Position numbers and translations under genes: made by a program
In this document: piece by piece, positions 32,960 through 41,243 of the stretch
How the letters are laid out: each line of letters begins with the position of its first letter
Numbering within the stretch: the stretch's first letter is position 1
NCBI GenBank assembly: GCA_902800185.1
Contig: CADCDK010000005.1
Location: 32,657-96,656 of the forward strand
Source: an uncultured Prevotellaceae bacterium
GTDB lineage: Bacteria > Bacteroidota > Bacteroidia > Bacteroidales > Bacteroidaceae
Direction of reading: 5' to 3'
Length of the DNA: 64,000 bases
The notes under the pieces: model-generated
Told to the model about the DNA's origin: nothing
The model's input: only the letters and a program-made list of their open reading frames with translations
Database searches by the model: none

Positions 32960-34567
32960 TTACGATTTACGATTTTTCTCTTTCGCGTGACGCTTGAACG
33001 TTTGTATGCACTCGCGCTGAGGGATGATGACTGATACGCCCTGATACTCGATCTCCTGTTGCAGGATGCGCTTGATCTCTTCCATGTTCTTAGGCAGAGG
33101 CACGACCACATGCAGGTGCTCACGCTCCACACCTAATGCCAAGCAGATGGCCTCATACTTGTGTGTGCCGGCCGAATCCTGTCCGCCCGTCATGGCGGTG
33201 GCCAGGTTGTCACTGATGATGACGGTGATGGACGCATGGTCGTTCACGGCATCCAAGAGTCCCGTCATGCCAGAGTGTGTGAATGTAGAGTCGCCGATAA
33301 CTGCAATGGCAGGATGTACGCCTGCATCGGCGGCACCCTTGGCCATCGTGATACTGGCTCCCATATCTACACAGGTATCTATTGCCTGATAGGGGGGCAG
33401 TGCTCCGAGTGTGTAGCAGCCGATGTCACCAAAGACACGAGCTGTGGGATAGCCGCAGACTACCTCTTTCAGTGCGGCATATACGTCGCGGTGTCCACAT
33501 CCCTGGCACAGCTGGGGAGGACGTGCGGCCAGATGTATGGCCTTTTCGAAAGCAGAAGCGTTGTGCTTGCCCAGGGCGGCAGCCACGTTGTCTGGGTTCA
33601 GCTCGCCCATACGGGGCAGTCGGCCTGTGAGACGGCCGCTAACTGGGTAGTCGGCACCCAGGATTCCACGAACCTGTTCCTCCACGAAGGGCTGTCCGTC
33701 TTCCACGACCAGTATCTCAGAACAATGGCTGGCCATCGCCTGAATCTTTTCTGCGGGAAGGGGATATTGCGATACTTTCAACAGGATGGTATTCTCGGGA
33801 GCAGCCTCGCATACGTAGTTGTAGCCAATGCCACAGGCAATGACGCCAAGGGGTGCGGTAGAGGAATTGGAAGAAACGGTGGAACCACTATTATAGGGCG
33901 ATTTCTCTGCTGCCTTCACAATTTCTGTCTGCTTCTCCACAAGACTGGCATACTGTCGTTTGGCGTTGCCTGGAAGCAACACCCAGTGAGTGCGTTCGTT
34001 GTCGGGGTTCAAGGCTTTCATGGCTTTTACCTCGCCCACGGCGACTGCAGCCCGAGAGTGTGCCAGACGGGTGACGATACGCATTAGCACGGGCAGTTTC
34101 AGTTGCTCGCTCAGTTCAAAGGCTGGTGCCATCATGTCGTAGGCTTCTTGCTGGCTCGACGGTTCCAATATAGGAATCATGGCGAAGCGTCCATAGAAGC
34201 GTGAGTCCTGCTCGTTCTGGCTGGAGTGCATAGACGGGTCATCGGCAGCCAGCACCACCAGTCCGCCGTTGACACCTGTGATGGCCGAATTGATAAAGGC
34301 ATCGGCACAGACATTCATTCCCACGTGCTTCATGCATACCAGGGCCCGTCGTCCGGCATACGCCATGCCCAAAGCTGCCTCCATAGCAGTCTTCTCGTTT
34401 GTACACCAACGGCTATGTACGCCGCGCTCTTGCGCCAGTGGATGACGTTGGATGAATTCGGTAATCTCGGTCGATGGTGTGCCAGGATAGGCATATACGC
34501 CTGAAAGTCCGGCATGCAGGGCACCTAATGCCACCGCCTCGTCGCCTAATAATAAAGTGTGGTTCAT
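32960..34567 (-). CDS. iorA: Indolepyruvate ferredoxin oxidoreductase, alpha subunit
   Basis: A 535-residue thiamine-diphosphate enzyme. N-terminal pyrimidine-binding half: GVYAYPGTPSTEITEF, WCTNEKTAMEAALGMAYAG and VLAADDPSMHSSQNEQDSR. C-terminal half with the TPP motif: CQGCGHRDVYAALK, DIGCYTLGALPPY, VIGDSTFTHSGMTGLLDA. The archaeal enzyme carries a C-terminal 2[4Fe-4S] ferredoxin domain; none is visible here, and the protein ends RHAKEKNRKS, encoded by an ATCGTAAATCGTAATTCG repeat. Residues about 221-245 (SPYNSGSTVSSNSSTAPLG) form a low-complexity insertion. The ATG at 34567 fits the normal N-terminus and leaves the -7 box upstream. It is the first gene of the aryl-pyruvate operon. Confidence 0.9.
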   Translation of the reverse strand: MNHTLLLGDEAVALGALHAGLSGVYAYPGTPSTEITEFIQRHPLAQERGVHSRWCTNEKTAMEAALGMAYAGRRALVCMKHVGMNVCADAFINSAITGVNGGLVVLAADDPSMHSSQNEQDSRFYGRFAMIPILEPSSQQEAYDMMAPAFELSEQLKLPVLMRIVTRLAHSRAAVAVGEVKAMKALNPDNERTHWVLLPGNAKRQYASLVEKQTEIVKAAEKSPYNSGSTVSSNSSTAPLGVIACGIGYNYVCEAAPENTILLKVSQYPLPAEKIQAMASHCSEILVVEDGQPFVEEQVRGILGADYPVSGRLTGRLPRMGELNPDNVAAALGKHNASAFEKAIHLAARPPQLCQGCGHRDVYAALKEVVCGYPTARVFGDIGCYTLGALPPYQAIDTCVDMGASITMAKGAADAGVHPAIAVIGDSTFTHSGMTGLLDAVNDHASITVIISDNLATAMTGGQDSAGTHKYEAICLALGVEREHLHVVVPLPKNMEEIKRILQQEIEYQGVSVIIPQRECIQTFKRHAKEKNRKS

Positions 34568-34600
34568 ATCTAAATTTCTGTAATAGTCATAAAACGGTGA

Positions 34601-34608
34601 CAAAATTA
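34601..34608 (-). promoter_or_regulatory. TAnnTTTG -7 box of the iorA operon
   Basis: Minus-strand TAATTTTG lies 33 bases before the iorA start at 34567. Confidence 0.6.
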
Positions 34609-34648
34609 CATAAAAAAATCGGTTTATGTGACATACTGTTATACAAAA

Positions 34649-36100
34649 TTAGTGTTGTCCACTAAAACTTTTCTTCTTGACAAGATAGAGACCGAGGAAT
34701 GTCAATACGCCGTTGAGCATCAGGAGCTCATAGCCAAAATGATAATCTATCCATTGTGCGCATACTTTGTCTAAAAGCAAGCAGATAAGAGGTGACATGA
34801 TGGCTATGTAGGGAACGGCACGGTCGTTGACGTCTTTCTTGGTCAGCAATCCGAAGGCGAAAAGTCCTAATAGCGGTCCGTAGGTATAGGAGACCAGCGT
34901 ATATACGGCATCGATGACACTCGTGGAGTTCAATGTCCCAAACACCCAGATGAGTAGCACCATCACTGCGGCCACGCCCAAATGAACCCTATGTCGCAGT
35001 TGCTCATCGGCGGGACGCTCGAAGATGTCCACACAACAGCTGGTGGTGATGGATGTCATGGCGGAATCGGCTGTCGAGAACGATGCCGCCACCAGTCCCA
35101 AGGCAAACAAAGCCTGCACCATAGCGCCCAGCTCACCCGTGGCGGCGAACATCGGCAGGAGCTCGTCGCCCTTGACGGGCAACGCCATCCCCCGCTGTCC
35201 TGCCAGGAGAAGGAGCAGGATGCCCAACCCCATGAAGAGCAGGTTCAGCGGCACAAAGGCGAAACCATAGCTACACATATCTTTCTGTGCCTCGCGTAGT
35301 GTGCGGCAGGTCAGGTTCTTCTGCATGATGTCCTGATCGAGTCCCGTCATCACCACGACAATGAAGATGCCGCTCACGAACTGTTTCCAGAAATTCTGCG
35401 GCGAAGCCCAGTCGTCGAAGACAAATATGCGCGAATGCTCATGGGTGGCCACAGCCTGCACCGCATCGGCAAAGTCAAAGTCCAGCTCGCCCATCACCTT
35501 ATATATAATAAGGAGAAGGGCACCGAGCATGCAGAATGTCTGCAAAGAGTCGGTCCACACCAATGTCTTGATGCCTCCGCGACGGGAGTAGAGCCAGACG
35601 AGAGGTACCAGGATAAGGGGTAAAAGGTAGGAAGTCGATGGATGGGAATTGATGGATGAGAACGGTGGGGCCAACATGCCCTGTATGACGAAACAGAAGA
35701 GGTAGAACTTCACCACGGTGCCCATCATCTTGGAGAGCAGGAAGAATGCGGCTCCAGTCTTGTAGGAGCATTTTCCCATGCGCTTATACAAATAGGTATA
35801 GATGGTAGTGAGGTTCAACCGGTAGTAAACGGGAAGCAGTACGAAGGCCACGACGAAATAGCCAAGGATAAAGCCCAAGCATGTCTGCAGGTAGGTCATG
35901 TCCATCCGCATGACCATGCCCGGCACGCTTACAAACGTCACGCCCGAGACACTGGCGCCAATCATGCCGAAGGCCACCATCTGCCACGGACTCTTTCTTT
36001 CTCCCCGAAAGAAAGTCTCGTTAGTAGCATGTTGTCCTGTTGCCATCCTTCCGAATAACAACAGGACAATCAAGTATGTCAGTATAACAATAAGTACCAC
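34649..36100 (-). CDS. Sodium:solute symporter family transporter
   Basis: A 483-residue member of the SSS family with about 13 membrane segments. Characteristic stretches: RKSPWQMVAFGMIGASVSGVTFV (near residue 34), TTIYTYLYKRMG, VMTGLDQDIMQKNLTC (near 255), AASFSTADSAMTSITTSCCVDIF (near 350) and VYTLVSYTYGPLLGLFAFG. Residues about 143-158 (APPFSSINSHPSTSYL) are an odd polar insertion in a membrane loop, encoded by DNA like the short intergenic repeats. The substrate is unknown; the aryl-pyruvate operon on the same strand downstream and a TrpB-like gene divergent upstream make an aromatic compound one possibility. Confidence 0.85.
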   Translation of the reverse strand: MVLIVILTYLIVLLLFGRMATGQHATNETFFRGERKSPWQMVAFGMIGASVSGVTFVSVPGMVMRMDMTYLQTCLGFILGYFVVAFVLLPVYYRLNLTTIYTYLYKRMGKCSYKTGAAFFLLSKMMGTVVKFYLFCFVIQGMLAPPFSSINSHPSTSYLLPLILVPLVWLYSRRGGIKTLVWTDSLQTFCMLGALLLIIYKVMGELDFDFADAVQAVATHEHSRIFVFDDWASPQNFWKQFVSGIFIVVVMTGLDQDIMQKNLTCRTLREAQKDMCSYGFAFVPLNLLFMGLGILLLLLAGQRGMALPVKGDELLPMFAATGELGAMVQALFALGLVAASFSTADSAMTSITTSCCVDIFERPADEQLRHRVHLGVAAVMVLLIWVFGTLNSTSVIDAVYTLVSYTYGPLLGLFAFGLLTKKDVNDRAVPYIAIMSPLICLLLDKVCAQWIDYHFGYELLMLNGVLTFLGLYLVKKKSFSGQH

Positions 36101-36177
36101 TCGTCCTTATTCCTTGATGTGACAGATAGTCACGCCTTCTTTAGTGAATGTCAGAAAACCTGATGAATATATGCGTG

Positions 36178-36185
36178 CAAAGGTA
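36178..36185 (-). promoter_or_regulatory. TAnnTTTG -7 box for the symporter gene
   Basis: Minus-strand TACCTTTG, 77 bases before the ATG at 36100. Confidence 0.55.
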
Positions 36186-36261
36186 GTGTTTTTCTGTAAG
36201 AAAATGCAGAGCTTTAACTCGCTTTAACGTCCTATGCACGTCTCTACTCCCAAATAATTAT

Positions 36262-36269
36262 TACCTTTG
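36262..36269 (+). promoter_or_regulatory. TAnnTTTG -7 box for the TrpB-like gene
   Basis: TACCTTTG lies 35 bases before the ATG at 36305. Confidence 0.6.
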
Positions 36270-36304
36270 CCCTCGGCAAAAACATTTTTAAGCCTAACAA
36301 ACGT

Positions 36305-37660
36305 ATGAAACAGAAGAAGTTTATCCTACAAGAGAGTGAGATTCCAACACAATGGTACAACATCCAAGCCGACATGAAAACTAAACCCATGCCGCCGATT
36401 CATCCCGCTACACGTCAGCCGCTTGGCGTAGATGACTTGGCACACATCTTCCCACGTGAATGCTGTGTGCAGGAGCTGGACACGGAGCATGCATGGATTG
36501 ACATCCCCGAAGAAGTGCTTGACAAATACAAATATTACCGCTCGACTCCGCTCGTACGTGCCTATGCACTGGAGGAAGCTATCGGTACCCCCGCACACAT
36601 ATACTTCAAGAACGAGAGCGTGAACCCATTGGGCTCACACAAAATCAATTCCGCCCTGCCACAGTGCTACTACGCTAAGCAGGAAGGAACCACCAATGTC
36701 ACCACCGAGACGGGTGCCGGACAATGGGGTGCCGCCCTTTCATACGCTGCCAAGATCTTTGGACTGGAGGCTGCCGTCTATCAAGTGAAAATCACTATGC
36801 AGCAGAAGCCTTACCGCTCGAGTATCATGCGCACCTTTGGGGCTGCTGTCACAGGGTCACCCTCGATGTCAACCCGTGCCGGAAAGGACGTCATTACCAA
36901 GGATCCGACACATCCCGGTTCACTTGGCACAGCCATCTCTGAGGCCGTGGAACTGGCAACGACCACTCCCAACTGTAAGTACACGTTAGGCTCCGTGCTC
37001 AACCACGTGGGTCTGCACCAGTCCATCATCGGACTGGAAGCTGAGAAGCAGATGGCCATGGCAGGTGAATATCCCGATCAGGTGATTGCCTGCTTCGGTG
37101 GTGGAAGTAACTTTGGCGGACTTGCCTTCCCCTTCATGCGCCACAACATCCTTGATGGCAAGAAGACTGAATTCATTGCTGCAGAGCCGGAGAGCTGTCC
37201 GAAGCTCACGCGCGGAGAGTTCCGCTATGACTTCGGTGACGAGGCTGGTTACACACCGCTGTTGCCCATGTTCACACTGGGTCACGACTTCAAGCCTGCC
37301 AATATCCATGCTGGTGGACTTCGCTACCATGGTGCGGGCATGATTGTCTCGCAGCTCATCAAAGACAAGTTGATGTACGGTGTGGACATCCCGCAGTTGG
37401 AGAGCTTCGAAGCAGGTATGCTCTTCGCCCGTACTGAGGGCATCATCCCTGCACCCGAGAGCTGCCATGCCATCGCCGCCACCATCCGTGAGGCGAAGAA
37501 ATGCAAGGAGACGGGCGAGGAGAAGGTAATTCTCTTCAATCTCTCTGGTCACGGACTCATCGATATGCCGTCCTACGAGCAGTATATCAATGGTGACCTG
37601 ATGAACTACGCCCTCACCGACGAAGATATCCAGCGGAGCCTCAAGAGCGTGCCTGTCTGA
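36305..37660 (+). CDS. trpB: Tryptophan synthase beta-like enzyme, TrpB2 type
   Basis: A 451-residue PLP enzyme that condenses indole with serine to tryptophan. The PLP lysine is in NPLGSHKINSAL, with TTETGAGQWGAALSYAA, the phosphate-binding CFGGGSNFGG and HAGGLRYHGAG downstream. The extended N-terminus (QWYNIQADMKTKPMPPIHPATRQPL) and insertions mark the TrpB2 class, which often works without TrpA as an indole-salvage enzyme. No trpA is adjacent. It is divergent from the symporter and close to the indolepyruvate operon, which fits indole or aryl-compound recycling; this link is an inference. Confidence 0.9.
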   Translation: MKQKKFILQESEIPTQWYNIQADMKTKPMPPIHPATRQPLGVDDLAHIFPRECCVQELDTEHAWIDIPEEVLDKYKYYRSTPLVRAYALEEAIGTPAHIYFKNESVNPLGSHKINSALPQCYYAKQEGTTNVTTETGAGQWGAALSYAAKIFGLEAAVYQVKITMQQKPYRSSIMRTFGAAVTGSPSMSTRAGKDVITKDPTHPGSLGTAISEAVELATTTPNCKYTLGSVLNHVGLHQSIIGLEAEKQMAMAGEYPDQVIACFGGGSNFGGLAFPFMRHNILDGKKTEFIAAEPESCPKLTRGEFRYDFGDEAGYTPLLPMFTLGHDFKPANIHAGGLRYHGAGMIVSQLIKDKLMYGVDIPQLESFEAGMLFARTEGIIPAPESCHAIAATIREAKKCKETGEEKVILFNLSGHGLIDMPSYEQYINGDLMNYALTDEDIQRSLKSVPV

Positions 37661-37693
37661 TAGTGCGTATATCCTTTTCTTAGGTTCAGTAAA

Positions 37694-40600
37694 CTACATT
37701 TGTCGCAGTACCTTGACGGCTTCTTCTACCGTGGGAATCTGCGTGATGTGAAGCAGACGGCGACCTTTAATCTCTTTCAGCTGACAGCGACGGAGGTTAG
37801 AGGTCGCAAAATTTAGGATTCGGCCGAAGACGGCACTCTGATAGTAGGGACTGTCGGGGTTGCTGACGAACTGTAGATTCATGATGCCTTGGCGGAGAAT
37901 GATCTTCTCGCAGCCAAGGCTTTTTCCGAGCCTGCGCAACAAGACAACCAGCATCAGTTCTTCACCTTCGTGGGGGACAGGGCCAAAACGGTCGATGAGC
38001 CGTTGGCGATAGGCCTCCAACGTGCGGTCGTCCTCAATATTGTCGAGTTCTCGATAGAGTAGCATGCGCTCGGAGGAACCGGGCACGTATGTATCGGGGA
38101 AGTACATGGCCAAGTCGCTTTCGACCGAGCAGTCGGCAACGAAGGAAGAGGCCTCCTCTTCGCGTTCTTTGCCCCCTGGCAGAGGCCAGTCCCCCGTTTC
38201 GCGGGGGGCTTCTGCGTTCCTCAGTTGACCTTCGGTCTTCTTCGTCCTTGCCAGGTCGAGTTCATGCGAGCCTGACTCGACTCTTGCTTCGTTCCTCAGT
38301 TCTGCCATGGCCTGCTTGATGATTTTCAAGTAGGTCTCGTAGCCCAGGTCTTCCATGAAACCGCTCTGCTCGGCACCGAGCAGATTGCCTGCACCACGTA
38401 TGTCCAGGTCTTGCATGGCAAGATTAAAGCCGCTACCCAGTCCTGCAAAGGTTTCGAGTGCTTCCAGTCGGCGGCGTGCCTCGGGACTGAGGTAGGCCTT
38501 CGGCGGAGCCAGCAGGTAGCAGAATGCCTTGCGGTTGCTGCGTCCCACACGGCCGCGCATCTGGTGGAGGTCGGAGAGTCCGAACTTGTGTGCGTCGTTG
38601 ATGATGATGGTGTTGGCGTTGGGAATGTCGATACCGTTCTCGACAATGGTTGTCGAGAGCAGCACGTCATAGTCATAGTTGATGAATCCCATGACGATTT
38701 CTTCTAACTGCTCGGGCTTCATTTGTCCGTGTCCGATGGCTACGCGGCAGTCGGGTACGTGCTTCTCAATGAGCAATTTGATTTCAGTCAGCTTCGAGAT
38801 ACGGTCGTTGACGAAGAACACTTGTCCGTTGCGTGACATCTCGAAGTTGATGGCGTCGGCAATGAGTTCGCTGTTGAAGGTGCCCAATTCGGTATGGATG
38901 GGGTAGCGGTTGGGCGGTGGGGTACGCATGATGCTCATGTCGCGCGCTCCCATGAGTGAGAACTGCAATGTACGGGGAATCGGTGTGGCAGACATGGTGA
39001 GCGTGTCGATGTTGGTCTTCAGCTGTCTCAGCTTTTCCTTGACGCTCACGCCGAACTTCTGTTCCTCATCGATGATGAGCAGGCCGAGGTCTTTCCACAC
39101 TACCTGCTTGCCGATGAGCTTGTGCGTACCTATTAATATATCAATCTTTCCCTCCTTCAGGTCGGAAAGCAATTCCTTAATTTGTTTGGTTGTGCGGGCT
39201 CGGGACAGGTAGTCCACACGCACGGGCATCCCTTTCAGTCGGTCACGGAAGGTCTGGTAGTGCTGAAAAGCCAATACCGTCGTGGGCACAAGCACTGCGA
39301 CTTGCTTGGAGTCGCATGCCGCTTTGAATGCCGCACGCACGGCAACCTCAGTCTTTCCGAAGCCGACGTCGCCACAGACCAGTCGGTCCATGGGCTGCGC
39401 TGCCTCCATATCGGCTTTCACCTCATTGGTGGCCTTCAGCTGATCTGGTGTGTCTTCATAGAGGAAAGATGCCTCCAGTTCCTGTTGCAGATAGCTGTCG
39501 GCGGAGAACTGAAAACCTTTCTCGCTACGGCGCTTGGCATAGAGCTTGATCAGGTCTCGGGCAATATCCTTGATGCGCTTCTTGGTACGTTCCTTGAGCC
39601 GTTCCCATGCACCGGAGCCCAGTATTGAGAGACGGGGCGGCTCACCCGTATCGCTACGACGGTACTTGGAAATCTTGTAGAGCGAATGGATGCTGACATC
39701 TACCTTGTCATTGTGCTGGTAGATGATGCGGATGACCTCCTGATAGGAATCGCTGCCGGCTTTCCCGCCTTGGGTAATCGGTATGCGCACCAGACCGCCA
39801 AACTTACCAATGCCATAGTCCACATGCACAAGGTAGTCGCCTATCTCCAGTTCCTGCAGCTCCTTCATGGTGAGTGCCATCTTGCCTGTACGGGCCGAGT
39901 CGCTTTTCAGGTTGTATTTGTGGAATCGATCGAAAATCTGATGGTCGGTGAAGAAGCATGTCTTCAAGTCATGATCCACAAAACCATCGTGCAGGGTGAA
40001 TTCAACGTCAAGGTAAGGAGTTGGGGTGGGGGGTGTGGTGTTCGGGGCAAGCAGCTCACGCAGACGTTGGTGCTGCTTCTGACTGTCAGCCAGTATGCAG
40101 ATGCGATAGCCCTGAAGCAAATAATCCTCGAAAGCCTGTTTCAGCAATTCGACGTTTTTGTGGAAGAGCGGTTGGGGTAGGGTGTTGAACTTGATAGTGG
40201 CCTGCGGTGTGCCTGTTGACGATGGGCCAAACTCTATCCGGCGCAGTCGGATAGCATCTTCACTGAACTGAGTGGCGGTGCAGAGCTGACTTTCGCGGCG
40301 CATGTCTTGCATGATTTGCCGTTGTTCCATCTCGGTGGAACCCTCCAGTCGCTCATTGAGTGCCTGTTGGGAGAAACCTTCGTTGTAAATCCGCTCGATG
40401 GTCTCACGCACAAAGAGGAAATCCTTGACAATCAGCGTGGCCTTGTCGGGCAGGAAACTCATGAACGGCACTTTCTCTGTTACCATCTGAGCCAGTTCGG
40501 GAACGATTTCCGCACTCTGGCGTTTCTCTTTCGATAGCTGGTCTTCCACTTCAAACGTGCGGATGGTGTCAATTTCGTCACCAAAGAAATCGATACGGAA

Positions 40601-41230
40601 CGGCAACTCGCTGGAGAAAGAGTAAACATCGAGAATGCTCCCGCGTCGGGCAAACTGTCCGGGTTCATAGACATAATCGACCTCGGAGAAGCCAAAGTCA
40701 CGCAGTTGGTGCTCCATCTCAACGACGTCTGTCGTGTCTCCGACAGTCAGCTTCAGAATGCGCTCGTCAAGATTCTTCTTCGACACAACCAGTTCGGCGA
40801 GAGCCTCGGGGTGGGTGACGATGAAAAGAGAACGAGGGGAGGTGTTGGAGTTGAAGGTGGAGAGACGGGCGAGTACTTCTGTGCGGAGAATCTCGTTGGC
40901 AGCATCGCGCTGGCCGTACTTCACCGCACGGCGGTAAGAGGAGGGGAAAAAACAAACCTCATCCTGTCCCATCAGTTGCGTCAGGTCGTGATAGAAGTAG
41001 CCCGCCTCATCGGAATCGGGAAGCACAAAGAGCATCACCTGGGGGGACTTCTCCTTCTTGCTACCTTCTCTCTCAGACATACTCTCTAAGCATGCAAAAA
41101 GCATCGGAACTGCAGAGCAGCCGATGCCTTGCAGGAAAACAGTCTTTGCCGAGTTGTTCTCCAGTATTTTCAAAAGTGCCTTGCATTGAGGCAAGGCACT
41201 ATAGAGTTTTTTCAGTTCTGTAGCGTTCAA
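37694..41230 (-). CDS. mfd: Transcription-repair coupling factor Mfd
   Basis: An 1178-residue DNA translocase that removes RNA polymerase stalled at lesions and recruits UvrA. Order: UvrB-like N-terminal region (VLPDSDEAGYFYHDL, FFPSSYRRAVKYGQRD), RNA-polymerase-interaction domain (IGDYLVHVDYGIGKFGGL), helicase with Walker A CGDVGFGKTEVAVRAA near residue 620, DEEQ near 720, GRVGRSNRKAFCYL, and the C-terminal TRCF domain. Two insertions are unusual: APNTTPPTPTPY near residue 395, encoded by a very C-rich strand, and about 50 residues near 975-1030 (RVESGSHELDLARTKKTEG...EAPRETGDWPLPGGKERE) just before the conserved ESDLAMYFPDTYVPGSSERM. Both look like in-frame repeat DNA. It is last in the operon, 13 bases after the SH3 gene. 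Confidence 0.95.
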   Translation of the reverse strand: MNATELKKLYSALPQCKALLKILENNSAKTVFLQGIGCSAVPMLFACLESMSEREGSKKEKSPQVMLFVLPDSDEAGYFYHDLTQLMGQDEVCFFPSSYRRAVKYGQRDAANEILRTEVLARLSTFNSNTSPRSLFIVTHPEALAELVVSKKNLDERILKLTVGDTTDVVEMEHQLRDFGFSEVDYVYEPGQFARRGSILDVYSFSSELPFRIDFFGDEIDTIRTFEVEDQLSKEKRQSAEIVPELAQMVTEKVPFMSFLPDKATLIVKDFLFVRETIERIYNEGFSQQALNERLEGSTEMEQRQIMQDMRRESQLCTATQFSEDAIRLRRIEFGPSSTGTPQATIKFNTLPQPLFHKNVELLKQAFEDYLLQGYRICILADSQKQHQRLRELLAPNTTPPTPTPYLDVEFTLHDGFVDHDLKTCFFTDHQIFDRFHKYNLKSDSARTGKMALTMKELQELEIGDYLVHVDYGIGKFGGLVRIPITQGGKAGSDSYQEVIRIIYQHNDKVDVSIHSLYKISKYRRSDTGEPPRLSILGSGAWERLKERTKKRIKDIARDLIKLYAKRRSEKGFQFSADSYLQQELEASFLYEDTPDQLKATNEVKADMEAAQPMDRLVCGDVGFGKTEVAVRAAFKAACDSKQVAVLVPTTVLAFQHYQTFRDRLKGMPVRVDYLSRARTTKQIKELLSDLKEGKIDILIGTHKLIGKQVVWKDLGLLIIDEEQKFGVSVKEKLRQLKTNIDTLTMSATPIPRTLQFSLMGARDMSIMRTPPPNRYPIHTELGTFNSELIADAINFEMSRNGQVFFVNDRISKLTEIKLLIEKHVPDCRVAIGHGQMKPEQLEEIVMGFINYDYDVLLSTTIVENGIDIPNANTIIINDAHKFGLSDLHQMRGRVGRSNRKAFCYLLAPPKAYLSPEARRRLEALETFAGLGSGFNLAMQDLDIRGAGNLLGAEQSGFMEDLGYETYLKIIKQAMAELRNEARVESGSHELDLARTKKTEGQLRNAEAPRETGDWPLPGGKEREEEASSFVADCSVESDLAMYFPDTYVPGSSERMLLYRELDNIEDDRTLEAYRQRLIDRFGPVPHEGEELMLVVLLRRLGKSLGCEKIILRQGIMNLQFVSNPDSPYYQSAVFGRILNFATSNLRRCQLKEIKGRRLLHITQIPTVEEAVKVLRQM
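38189..38205. repeat. GC hairpin inside mfd
   Basis: CCCCCG pairs with CGGGGG across a TTTCG loop. It sits in the in-frame insertion of mfd, which also contains two copies of a CTGAGGAACG motif about 60-70 bases apart. Confidence 0.6.
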
Positions 41231-41243
41231 GTCTTTTGTTGGG

